A stretch of DNA of 64,000 bases from Pararge aegeria (lineage: Eukaryota; Arthropoda; Insecta; Lepidoptera; Nymphalidae): the NCBI RefSeq assembly GCF_905163445.1, contig NC_053184.1:17050001-17114000 (forward strand), written 5' to 3'. The position numbers were made by a program, and so were the translations under genes. Of this stretch, positions 1 through 11,156 are shown one piece after another. Each line of letters begins with the position of its first letter. Within the stretch, counting starts at the first letter, position 1. The notes under the pieces are model-generated. The model had not been told where the DNA came from. It saw only the letters and a program-made list of their open reading frames with translations, and searched no databases.

Positions 1-2261
1 GAATGTTTTGAATTCGTTTGAACGGAAAAATAAGTATGCTTCTTTTGATTTAATATTTTTTCAAGGGTGATTGCTTATGAAATATACTTATGTATCCTTC
101 AATATTATTTCATAATTCTGTTTAACGTAAAATTTTCAAAATGTCATAAGATAAATAGCTTTTATTTATTCTTTTAAATAATTGTTTTATAAATATAACC
201 TAAAATAAACTTTTTAAAGCTAAATAAAATCAAAAACGTCTTCGAAACTACACATAGGGAAGACACTGTCTCTAGTTACACGTTGTATAATATACAAAAC
301 CCTATACCAAGTTCAATGAATTATAATATAATAATAATAATAATAATTGGAAACATTTGGTGTTGTCCTTTAATTAGTTCCATCCAACATCGCCGAAAAA
401 TTACCCATTATATACTATATTTCAACTTAAAAATAATCATTCAAATGCTCAGATTAGACATACATTTGTTTTTTATCGTAAACAGTATATTTTGAACCAT
501 AATTTTTTATGCTGGTACATAACTCGTTTTTGTTTTTTTAAACCAATTAAGTACCTATCTTCTATTTTTACGCTTGTGCCATCAAACTTTTTTAAAAACA
601 AACCTTCAGTACGTACCTTCATACCTACCTGTTTGCCGGCCGGTTTCGAATTCCAAGGGAATTAATAATATATCTTGCGTTATAACAATAGCCATAATAA
701 AAATACGTTCGTCATAAGATTTAGATTTTCCTTGAAATCTTCCATTTTAATTTATCTATATCAGATTTTTTTTAAATCATTTAACTCAATTATCTTTAAT
801 TCTTATTATTATTTTTTTTTTTATTTTGAATCGCATAAACCTGTGGATGATCCTTTAAATCTCATATTTTTTAAATCTCAACCGCCAAATTCCGTGCTTG
901 GTTACACGAGGTCGCTGGCTCGAATTCCGAATAATAAATAGGTGGGCAAGAATCGGATTAAAGCTTACTCAAAAAATTGTAATACCAGAATTAAGACCAG
1001 GGTTGTCAAATCATATACTTGGGAGAGCTATTTAAGCCAAGTCCTGGCTATTATAATTATTTGAATCCCACCAAACCGTGTTGGAGCAGTAGAGGTTTAA
1101 AGATCCTACGTAGACGGCCAATGTCTATGTGATGAACATGAATGTTTTTCATTGTCTTTATCAGTATATAATAATAATAATAATATCTTATTACAGAAAA
1201 ACGTCTACATTTGTATACGTTTTTCTTATTATTATTGTATTATGAAGAGATAGATTCGTGTGAAACCCTGTCTCCTGCGGTAGTTTAAACTATGTTACAG
1301 GAGGCAGTGTCTTCCCTATATCTATGGTCTTGATAACAAACGTTTGACAAATTAACAGACGGGATAGAATAAATAAAAAAAGAATGATATAAATTCTTGA
1401 GGCGTGGGTGTGCGCGTGTATGTATGTGTGTGTGTGCGCGTGTGTTTGTGGGTAAATTATGTTTGTAAAATAGGTAAATATTTATCAGTTATCTTAGTAC
1501 CCATATCACAAGTTTCACTTACTTTGGCGATAGATGGCGATGTGTGTACTGTCGTAATATATTTATTATTATTATGTGCGAGGAGGCCTGTGTAAAGTCG
1601 TACTGGATTAATAAGCTGGACCATGATGAGTTGTATATGCCTGTATCTACTCTCGTATCGTAAAATTCGACTTCAAAGCGAGTTTATGTTGATTACTGAC
1701 ATACTTTTCAAACACTTGTAAGTAACATATTAAATCAATGCATGTCCCAAACGAACTTTAAAATATAATCATATACCTAAAACACTTTTCCTTTAATAAA
1801 ACTGATAATAGGTTTTTTTTTTTTAATTACGATACAGCTAATCAAAAAAGTTAATGTCACCAAAGAGATTCCATAATTTGTAGTTTAAAGAAACGCTTAT
1901 TCGCGGGGCACGTTATTTAAATTATAAAAAAAAAAATTACCGACATGATGACTAATTTTGATTCAATTAATTAAATATCTTATTTTCTCATAAAAAGAGC
2001 TATCTGCCAATTATCTTTGTTCATAGCTAAAGAATAATAATATTAGTATTTGGTTACACAAAACTGAGCATATAGTTTGAAATTAATTAAAACTTGTTAA
2101 ACGCAAACAACAAATGCAGATAGAATAAGTGCCGTGCGGCTTTTCACGTGTCATGGCGGATCGCTAGATTTTGCAGTTTTATATTACCAAATACTTACCT
2201 GGGGCAGTTAACAAAGACTCTAATCTGTCTATAATATATTATTAGAGAACACAAACACATC
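1..2261. other. Non-coding upstream region
   Basis: AT-rich sequence with no convincing exon. It holds a short GT/GC-rich simple repeat (about 1402-1450) and pieces of a SINE-A (1115-1160 and 1470-1570). The stretch at 223-270 resembles one at 7313-7360 (shared acgtcttcgaaac), so a dispersed repeat is likely. Confidence 0.5.
1470..1570 (+). repeat. SINE-A (Metulj-like) 3' fragment
   Basis: It matches the 3' half of the tRNA-derived SINE seen in full at 43294-43540: the ttagtacccat block and the atggcgatgtgtgt end, here on the plus strand. Confidence 0.55.
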
Positions 2262-3104
2262 TTTATATATATTATATTTCTTGTGTGCGTGTGTATGTCA
2301 CTGAACTCCTCCTAAACGGCCGGACCGATTTGAATGAATTTTTCGGGATGCGTTTGGGTGCGTGTGGGTCATCTCCAAGCGGCCAATCGGCCGGTCGGGG
2401 GTACGGGCCTCCAGGCAACGCCTCCTTACCCGGGTCATATTCACAGGGCAGCTATGCTGCCCTGGTATTTGTTGTTTTAGCCCCTGTCTAGGGGCTAGGG
2501 CCCGCCATCATTGGCTTTGGGCCTGTTGGTTTGTCGTGTCCGTGAAATGTCAGCGTCACTGTCAGCGTAGTCGTCGTCGGCGCGCGCGGGGGTTATTAAT
2601 TCCGATGGGCCTTGAGTCATCGATGTCACCATTTGTGCCTCCGCGTTGTCGCGCTGGCGGGGGTGATTGGAGGAGCTCTCGAGGTAGTGGACGCCCTGTT
2701 ATAGGTCTGTCCAACGCTGGGGCTATTCCGTGGAGGTGTTCGCACGGCCCGTAGTCTGCGTGAGCGAACATGCGGCGTGCGATTGTGCGGACGAAATCCT
2801 CCACGGTAGGCGTCCTGGTGTCTCGATGGATGACGTCATTTCTGACGTACCTTGGAGCTCCTACAATCAGGCGCAGGCACTTGTTCTGCTGAACCTGTAG
2901 CCGGTCTTTTTGGTGGGCCGAGCAGAGGGCAAACTACGTTACGAGTACGTGAGGCGTGAGCGGATATATGCTCCGTAGATCCTCAGTTTGGTCCTTATTG
3001 GAAGTCTGGAACTTAGGACTTGGTGCAACATCGACGTTTGGGTGGCACCCTGGATGGTTTAGATTCACAAATCAGCCCGACAGATGGCGCTGGGGTCCGC
3101 TAGT
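2262..3104 (+). mobile_element. Short element G (about 150 bp), split by the Jockey fragment
   Basis: The two halves (2262-2360 and 3035-3104) join into a unit also found at 47866-48009 (plus) and 40418-40575 (minus). Shared landmarks are gtgtatgtcactgaact near the left end and gacagatggcgctggggtcc near the right end, which finishes ctagt. It is non-coding and of unknown class, possibly a Helitron-like end. Confidence 0.6.
2361..3034 (-). mobile_element. Jockey-type LINE fragment with 10-bp target duplication
   Basis: A GC-rich block. The minus strand encodes the C-terminal end of a reverse transcriptase ORF2: RTKLRIYGAYIRSRLTYS, then after a frameshift LQVQQNKCLRLIVGAPRYV, RNDVIHRDTRTPTVEDFV and RTIARRMFAHADYGPCEHLH. 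The motif LQ-x-x-QNK-x-LR with AP-x-Y is a Jockey-clade hallmark. The block is flanked by cgtttgggtg at 2351-2360 and 3035-3044, and splits a short element found intact elsewhere. It is broken and 5'-truncated. Confidence 0.85.
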
Positions 3105-3489
3105 ATTGTATACAAATGTCTTCACCTATATATTTTTTTATGTAGGTACTATTTATTAGCGCGGGATTTTTTTTTCAATTTTTATTTGTTTATCTATTTT
3201 GAACAACAATCTCTATGTCGACATCGTCCTAAGACAGAAAATTTGGAAAATACTCGACCTGACATCAATTTATTTTTTTGTTTTAAGAAAATACCCAAGA
3301 AGAGTCCGTCACTTCTTTTGGCTGCATTTATACACGCATGTGGTGGAGAGTGGCTAGTTTTATTGTTATTGATTGTTGTTCTTATGTTTATGTTTACTCA
3401 CTAAAATAATTGTATTTTTTTCGTACTAAATCTAATGTAACTTTTATTTTGTTTATTAAGAAGTATAGTATATACGTAATTTTGTCATT

Positions 3490-3895
3490 TTTCATCATAT
3501 CAACCCATTACCGGTCCACTGCAGTGCACGGGTCTCCTTCCACATTGAAAAGGCGTTAAGGCCGTAGTCCACCACGCTTGACCAGTGCGGGTTGGTGGAC
3601 TTCACACTCGTTTGAGAACCTTATGGAGAACTCTCAGGGATGCAGGTTTCCTTCACTGTTGATGCAAGTGATATTTTAATTGCTTAAAACTCACATAACT
3701 TATATATATTCTACTTCTTTCTGTTTTTCATATGTTTCTGTTTTTATTATTTTTTATATCTGTTAATGTTGTGGTATACAAAAAAAGAGTTTAATAAATA
3801 TTAAATAACTTAGAAAAGTTAGAGGTGCGTCATGGGATTCGAACTCGCCCCCCGGCACGTGAAGTCGAAGTCCTAACCACTGGGCTATCACCGTT
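3490..3895 (-). mobile_element. SINE-C copy (tRNA-headed, ATG-repeat tail)
   Basis: On the minus strand it has a tRNA-like head with box B (gcgagttcgaatccc) near 3845 and ends in the block catatcaacccattaccgg read on the plus strand at 3497-3515. Long, nearly complete copy. Confidence 0.7.
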
Positions 3896-4268
3896 TGTCA
3901 TTTTTATTTCGTAACAATTGCATAATCTACTGTATTACAACTGTATTTTTTTGTTTAGTAATCAAATGGGAGTCGAATTTTTCAATCGGTTTCCAATTTG
4001 CTCCAGTCGCTTAAAAATGTTCTGAACATATAGAAGATTATATGTCACGATCTCGAATTAAATTATTGAAGGTCACCTTTTTTAGTCATTGGTGCCAATT
4101 GTTATCATGTTAATGACCTACTGCTAAGCTTTAGCTCTTCTTTAAGGCTGCTCATAAAAAAAGGCCAAAATGGTACGGCATCCATGTAGTACCTAATAAC
4201 TGAAAAATAATTATAAATCTACATTAAATAATTAATTTGGTTTTGCACGCCTCATAAGCGAAGCGTTT

Positions 4269-4413
4269 AATAAAGAATAAAAAATGACAGTTTAAGTTTG
4301 AGAATCACTCGGTGTGTGTAAACTGACTGTAATACCCACCATTACTCTCAGTTTACACACACCGACTACCGAGTGATTCTCCAAATTAAAATGACACTTT
4401 TTTATTCTTTATT
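4269..4413. mobile_element. Foldback MITE
   Basis: A near-perfect inverted repeat. The left arm aataaagaataaaaaatgac and onward pairs with the right arm ending ttttttattctttatt. The inner arms (gagaatcactcgg, tgtgtgtaaactga) also pair. The right arm has a short extra stretch (tagtcgg) against the left. The loop is about 20 bases. Non-coding. Confidence 0.7.
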
Positions 4414-4779
4414 GCTTTTATTAGTGAATATAAAAAGACAATTGTTGAGAAAAAACACTATTTTTAACACTCATGGTATTTTTAAATCTCTTTTTATTAT
4501 TTAAACTAATTTAAAAAATGTTAACAAAGTTCTGTCTTGGACGTCCGTGTTTCTGTTTGTGCGGATCCCGTATCTTGTGGTCACGATAACGAGCGAAACT
4601 AACTACTTCACTTATCAAGTTGGTTTTTTTATAGGTTTGAGTGTTTTGTGGAATATAAGCCTATTACTTTTAACGGTATAATTAGATGTAGTTTAATTAT
4701 TATTTACAAATAATCTCCTAGATTTTCCAACTATTAGTTATTATACTCGACCATTTTGGTCATACATCTTCATTTTTCT

Positions 4780-4915
4780 AGAAATCTTTTACGGTTCAGG
4801 CCATTGAACTTTGGAACGCTCTGCCGCTAGATATTCGTGAGGACTATCAGCACCTTTAATAAACGACTGAAGGATCACTATTTGTCTATTTCTGTCAAAC
4901 ATTGATATAATAACG
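4780..4915 (+). pseudogene. Non-LTR retrotransposon C-terminal remnant
   Basis: One frame reads FTVQAIELWNALPLDIRED, the common Q-A-x-x-x-WN-x-LP end of LINE ORF2. After a one-base shift it continues FNKRLKDHYLSISVKH then a stop. Decayed, not a host gene. Confidence 0.6.
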
Positions 4916-5462
4916 AGTAGAAAAAATCATGATAAGGGCCATGATTTTTTCTCCTGTTACTTTTATGCTCGTTTCACTAAACCTAGGCATAGCCTAAATT
5001 ATTATTATTTATTTATTCAAACAAAAATATAACATATTTTTTAGGTTCTTCGACTTGTCAGGGTACTGCATTCCTCTTAAATTACATATTAGGTACTTAA
5101 ATACTAAAATAAAACTAAACAACAGTCATCATGCTCGCAACGTAGGTAGGTATGCGAGAAAACATATTGTTGGTATATTGTTGGTATTGTTGGTTGGTTG
5201 GGTGTTCTGCAACTTAAATAGTATCAGAACATATTGCGTAGTTCGAAAAAGTAAGCAAATGAATAGCCAACGACTTAGGCGATGTCTATAGAAAAAATCG
5301 TTTCGCTTAAGTGATATATACCTAATGGTTAACGGTTCAGGAATACTTAGGGATCTACTTAGATTTTGCGTTACGTATTTAGGCATTGCCTTGTTCTTCG
5401 TTAGAAAAAACCGGCATAATAGTTGTAATTACGAGCATTCTTTAGGTATAATTATATGCGCT

Positions 5463-5679
5463 TTAACCCCAAAGTAAGCGTATCTTGTGTTATGGGTACT
5501 AAGATGACTGATGAATATTTTTATGAATAATACCTATACCTAAATACTTATAACATACATATAAACACCCAGACACTGAAAAACGTAAATGTTCATCACA
5601 CAAACATTGTCCAGTTGAGGGAATCGAACCCATGGCCTTCAGAAAGCAGGGTCGCTGCCCGCTTCGCCAATCGGCCGTC
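5463..5679 (-). mobile_element. SINE-A (Metulj-like)
   Basis: The tRNA-like box B (ggttcgattccc type) is read on the minus strand near 5625, and the body ends ccaaagtaagcgta on the plus strand. The copy lacks the extreme 3' end. Confidence 0.75.
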
Positions 5680-5799
5680 TTATAATAATACCTTTCATGG
5701 TATTATTTGTGAAAAAGTATAGCACTATTTTGGGCAGCGATTTTAGAGACCGCCCTGTAATGGGCCGGTAAAGATGATGATAGGAAATATACATGAATG

Positions 5800-7309
5800 A
5801 AACCGTTTATTAGAGGAAATAAATATGGCGTAATCTAAAATAATATATTCTATGCAAGAGGAGACAAATGTGCGTCACAATGCTAACATAGCTGATCTGA
5901 TCCACCGCACATCAAAAAGTGCATTGAAACTTAGACGGATGGTCAAACAGACACGGTTAAAAAACTGATTAAAATAAGCCCTCTGCCCTTAAATAAATAA
6001 GTACGAGAATTAACACCTCTATTGCAAAAGAACCAATGCTTTTTCTGGATTTATTTGAATTATAATGATGATCAATTTTTAACTTAACTTATACACCATG
6101 TTTGTCTGTTTGAAAGTGTGTCAAGGTCTCTGCAGTAACCTATTCGATTCATTTTTATTTGTGTTTATTGTACACATGTAAGATTTGCTATCTAATTGGC
6201 GACAACACGAAAATATTCCTTTGAAATTCAAAGCCTCTTATTGTTATAAGCTACTTAAGTAAGAGCCTGTTCGGTCTTGTATTTACGTGTACGACTGCAG
6301 ATCACGAAATCTGAGGTTCAATTAGTCGGGCCAAAAATGTATGGGTATTTAATATTTTTTGACGAGAAAGTGGTAAATCACTGAATTCAAATCGGGTGGG
6401 CAGCGTTCGGAAAGCTTCGCGAATCTGCTCATCCGAAAATCTTCATTGTCTGAAGACCGAATTTTTCGAACGGTGCTTGTTGCGTTTTTGTTTTTAAAGC
6501 ATATTTTTAAGTTTTATATTCATGTAAAAAATCAGGTGTAGTTTAAAAAAAAACATTTTAAATTAAGTTTTGTTTAGATGCAGTCCTTAAATGTTTTAAA
6601 CTTGCGATAAATTCTACATTAATCTCGCGGACTATTTCGTAGGTAATAATGAGTAGGGACTTTTAGGGATTTTTTTTTTCATCATCAATAGTTTTCTGAG
6701 CTCTCGCCAAGTAATGAAATACTTTGCTGCTTTGGGTTACATTATTCAAATCTTCTAAAGTCTACAATTTTTTTTACATAAATTATAGCCTATGTTACTT
6801 CGTGATAGTTTAGCTTGCTTTTGGCCAAGAATCGGTTAGAATGGGTCAAGAACTTACAAAGCCTACAATGGGTACAAAAAAAACAAACAAAATAATTATT
6901 CCTCTTCGTAATATGAGTATAGAAAGGTTCTATATAAGGTATTAATATACTGTAGGATAAATAAATGTTTGACGTACTTTAGCTGCGTTGAAAGATGACA
7001 CTGTAAGCAAGTTCACTTAATGAATGCTATCAATATTATCCTGAATGATTAACACTAGTTCAATCGAAATTGGCATTGAAATGTGTTAAGGCACGTGTAG
7101 AAAAGATCACGTAGTTAAGATCAAGCCACACTACGAGCACTGAAAGCCTTGCCGAAATGAGGGATGGCGCTCTTTAACGACTAAATATATTATTTTGATA
7201 TAAACCCCCAATACTTAACCGTTTTTAAGCGATCGCAGGAATCATACCTAGGACATCGTTATTAAATAGGCGTCGGCTACAGACTCGTCAAGTTTAATAC
7301 AGTTATACA
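5800..7309. other. Non-coding stretch, nothing recognised
   Basis: AT-rich, without a long open frame or a repeat family that I can name. Confidence 0.4.
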
Positions 7310-7560
7310 AATAAAATAAAATCTAAAACGTCTTCGAAACCACCGCAGCGAGGCACAGTTCCTAAGATGCTGGCAAGCGGCAGTATTGCCCCTTTGGATG
7401 GCCAAACTAATTCGTTGGCCAAGGTAACTGGCCGCTCTAGGATCACCGGTAGACTCGATAACCCTTTGCGATAATTCTTTGAAAAGAGCTCGTGCCTCCG
7501 GACCCTACGGTCCCAAAGTCTCTACTCCAAAAGGTACAAAAATGAAGCTGCTATCCAGGT
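7310..7560. repeat. Unclassified retroelement-like fragment
   Basis: GC-richer than its surroundings and opening with acgtcttcgaaac, which recurs at 233-245. No complete domain was seen. The call rests on the repeated motif and base composition. Confidence 0.3.
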
Positions 7561-8364
7561 TGTCATATTTACGCTTCTTATTTATTACCTAGAATAAATA
7601 TTATTTATTTCTTATCAAGATAAATTAAATATATCATTAAAGTTTATTATTTTGTCACGCTTCAAAAATAACCTGAATGGGCACTAAAGGGTCCGAATTC
7701 ATTACAATAGGCAAGGTACCTGCTAAAATCTAAAAAAAAAATGCAGAACAAAAAAAGCTTTGTTAAGTTAAAAGTGTATAAGTGCGTCGCGATTAGTAGA
7801 CTAATACTGTAAGTTTCCATTACTTTAATTAATATAACATGAATATGGTAGTAAAACTATATATACTTATATGTATATTATGAGTCTGTGTCTGTCACTG
7901 ATTGTTTCTGATTTTGATGTAGTTTTTTTTTTTGATAGGTAAATTAATCGGGAGTGTTCCTAGTAGAAGTAAAAAAACAAACACATTTTCATATTTATAA
8001 TATTAGTTAGGATCATCGTATCAACTAAAGGATTATAATGCGATTATAATCGTTTAAGCCCACCATCCCGCATAGGCGTAGCGTAGAGGGTCAATGCCTT
8101 AAAAACGAGACTGACTACCAGGAAACTGGTGGTTATAATGATGATGATGAGGCCAATGTACCATTCACAACCGACGAGTATGGGCCTGCCACCGTAAAAA
8201 CTGCATGAACCCATCGTATTCTATCTTTGTAAAAACCACAAAAGTAATTTTTGAGATAAATTAATCTATTCAAACGGTACATGTAATATCGGTACTTATT
8301 TAGTTTATTTTACCTGTGCGTAATTGAAATAATAATGATATTTAAACATTTTTTTAAACCAATA

Positions 8365-8660
8365 CAAGTTAGCCCTGCAATCTCACGTGAGCTATGATCA
8401 CTCTAAGATAGTAACGGGCTAACCTGTTAGGGGTATGGTAGTTATAGTAAACCCATACCTCTAGTCAGCTTGTAAGCCATCTCGCACCGTAACGCTAAAT
8501 CGCTTAGCGGCACGTTTTTGTCGGGTTTTTTGGTAACTATCCACAGCCAAAGCCAGACCAGGCCAGGCCATAAAAATCCTAAATTTATAAATTCCCCTGC
8601 TGAAAATCGAACAGGGGACCTCCTTCTTAAAACTACAGCGCTAATCGTTACTACCCAACG
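8365..8660 (-). mobile_element. SINE-B copy
   Basis: It carries the SINE-B landmarks gggctaacctgttagg, aaatcgcttagcggcacg and, at the head, a degenerate box B (gaaaatcgaacaggggacc). The tail side lies at low coordinates. Confidence 0.7.
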
Positions 8661-8689
8661 ACAAACACCCAACATCACGATGTCGCGAA

Positions 8690-8826
8690 GAAAAGTTTCG
8701 GGATATGGGTTTGAAATAACTGCCATACTCACAGGTTAGTCCGCTACCATCTTAGACTGAATCATCACTTACCACCAGGTTGAGCTAGCAGTCAAGGGGT
8801 AACTTGCATTAGAAAAAAAGAAAACA
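8690..8826 (+). mobile_element. SINE-B 3' fragment, opposite orientation
   Basis: It matches the SINE-B tail (ttagactgaatcatcactt, tagcagtcaagg) and ends in an A-rich run at 8813-8826. It faces the copy at 8365-8660 head to head. Confidence 0.65.
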
Positions 8827-9262
8827 AAAAACTCAGAACCCTAAGCGACAACTCAAGGAAAAAAAAATCTTGAAACAAAAGAGTCTGTCTCAATGTATGT
8901 TTATTCTGTGCACAGAGTGTAAACGAAGTCAACCACTCAAGTCACGCCAATCTCGACAGTCAGCTGGTCGCATTACGCATTCAGAGCTCACTCGCTAGAA
9001 TTTCACCATCGACGTAATAAGGTTCAATGTTAGCGTGCAACGTTCAAAAACTTGTTCGAACGTTATTGGATGCGCGATCGTAACCTTGACTTTCATGGTT
9101 TTCTTTGTCTGCACGGGTTTGCATACACGCATACCTTTTGGAAATTTAGTAGTGGCAGAGCTTTTTGTGACAGAGCTCGTCCCAGGCAGTTTAACCGGCA
9201 TGCACCATTTCTTTATTCCGAATGGTAATTACGTAAATAGCAACTGGCTTGCAACGGGCGTA

Positions 9263-9860
9263 AATCTCGCGATCTTTGCTGTCGAACGTCACTTTTGCAT
9301 ACCAAAAAAACACAAAAGTGACGTTTGATAGCAAAGATTGCAAGATTCACGCATGTCGCAATCTAGTCGTGAGATACGTAATCTCCCTGCCGGTTTGAAG
9401 AGCGTGGTTGCCGATATAATTACAGGCACATGAGGTTTAACTAGGCCTGCATTTACGCATACCGTTTGGAAAGTAAGTAGTGGTAGAACTGTTTGTGACA
9501 GAACCCGTCCGTGATGGTAATACCGCAAAGCAGCATTACTGTTCCGATCTGAAACGCGTGGTTGCCGATGTAATTACAGGCACATGAGGTTTAACTAGGC
9601 CTGCATTTACGCATACCGTTTGGAAAGTAAGTAGTGGTAGAACTGTTTGTGACAGAACCCGTCCGTGATGGTAATACCGCAAAGCAGCATTACTGTTCCG
9701 GTCTGAAGAGCGTGGTTGCCGGTGTAATTACAGGCCAATGAGGCTTGACACCTACGTCTTCGGTTGCTGGACACGGGGCAACACTTTGCAGGACGTGTTC
9801 CTTACTTGTCTTGTGAAGTGTTACTCTATTTATAAGCGATGATTTTCCACTTGAAAACAG
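9263..9860 (+). mobile_element. Dispersed element E, copy with internal 154-bp tandem repeat
   Basis: It starts with an inverted repeat of about 29 bases per arm (9266-9345, core aacgtcacttttg paired with caaaagtgacgtt). A segment near 9371-9403 follows, then the tandem block, then a 3' part with ggacgtgttcc and ggtcaacggcttggtcgg. Related copies lie at about 32880-33345 (minus) and 39470-39680 (minus). Non-coding. Confidence 0.65.
9402..9760 (+). repeat. 154-bp tandem repeat, about 2.3 copies
   Basis: The word gcgtggttgccg begins at 9402, 9556 and 9710, exactly 154 bases apart. Copies 1 and 2 are nearly identical over the whole unit and the third is partial. Confidence 0.9.
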
Positions 9861-9971
9861 ATGGGTCAACGGCTTGGTCGGTCAATTATTAATCTTCAAA
9901 AAAACTGACCCATTTGACTTATATACAATGTTCTCAAAGGCGTGTGCGGTCCACCAATCCGCACTCAAAGT

Positions 9972-10160
9972 CAAAGTCAAAATCAAAAATATCTTTATTC
10001 AAGTAGGCCCATAGGTGGCACTTTTGATGCGTACATAAGAATTAAACGGTAGTGAGATGATGGCGATAACAACATTCGTAAACTTAAAACTAAAGCTACG
10101 AGGGTTCCAAACGCGTCCTGGTCTAAGAAGAAGCCCACAACAAACTTAGCCGGGGTTTTT
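9972..10160 (+). repeat. Unclassified dispersed repeat
   Basis: Part of it (gtgatggtgataac-like start, gggttccaaacgcg, ggtctaagaaga, ttagccggg) recurs at 34388-34505 and in weaker form around 35360-35480. Class unknown. Confidence 0.5.
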
Positions 10161-10344
10161 TTTTTGATATCACCATCTCACAATTTCATTTAAAATTATT
10201 AGAAGAGCAACCTGATTAGAGCAATAATTTACTCCCAAGCTTTTTTATCGTTTACGTAGTCCTTTATACGATTATAGGACTTCTCTATAAGCTTACGTTT
10301 AATACAAACTTTGAACTTTTTAAGAGACATCTCCAAGATGTCAA

Positions 10345-10450
10345 TGGGTCAACTCGTCCTGTGGACTACGTTCTTAACCCTTCTAGTTCTAAGAGAACCC
10401 CTTCTCTTTCAATGGGCCCGTAATGGGTTGATAATAATGATGATGATGTC
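10345..10450 (+). repeat. SINE-C 3' end with ATG-repeat tail
   Basis: It matches the SINE-C tail in plus orientation (gtaatgggttgata), followed by aatgatgatgatg. Confidence 0.55.
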
Positions 10451-10944
10451 TTACGTCCCTAAAATAGGGAACATAATTCTGAAACAAGTACGCCAATAAT
10501 ATTAAAATAATACTGCTTTATCAACGTTATTAACTTCCATGAAAGACTGATTTAACTCAAATATCATGAAGGCGTTCTGCAACTCACTCATAATTTAGCC
10601 AAACAAACTTGGAAAAAGATAACAAAGAACTGCTCTGCGTTCACGCAAGAACATCTACTATCCCAATATTATCTACGGCAAAGACGCACATTTTAACTGT
10701 TCTTGTTGTTTTCCTGAAACTCCTCCGTTTTATTTTACTCCCACCCCCATGAATCATATCTAAAACTCTCGCAGTACACACAAGTAGTTCCAAAACAAGA
10801 TTGACCTTTTATCTTTAATCTTATAAGAGTGCTTTTGTTGACTCATCTCACAACAAGACAACGAAGCGAGTTTGGATTAAAATGGGCAAACTTTGTCGTA
10901 GTTCTTAAGATAAGCTATAATCTAATCGCAAATATTTGTTCCAG

Positions 10945-11156
10945 TGTTCGACGCAACGGCCAAGCCTCCGTCCGGCATACTAAGCGGCAATGGCAACCAA
11001 TACGGGGACTTCGACGAATGTTTGGGAATCGATGGAGCGGTGCGCGGAAAATATTGTTTGGCGTCACTGCAAGTTAATATTGGCGGAGAAATGGGACACG
11101 ACCATTTGGACTATTTGATACATAGCGGGCATTATATCAGAAGCAATGTCACAGAT
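10945..11156 (+). CDS. NRF-6-like gene, exon a (start of NRF domain)
   Basis: The acceptor is tttgttccag and the donor gtaagt. It encodes residues 1-71 of the readable protein, including FDATAKPPSGIL, GDFDECLGIDG and GKYCLASLQVNIG, which is the opening of the NRF domain with its first Cys pair. It begins in phase 1 (TG of a split NTG codon) and ends on a codon boundary. Confidence 0.88.

Noticed and set aside
10829..10944. Frame just before exon a as the missing N-terminus
   Set aside because: It is in a different frame from the NRF domain, has no signal peptide, and a good acceptor separates it from the exon.
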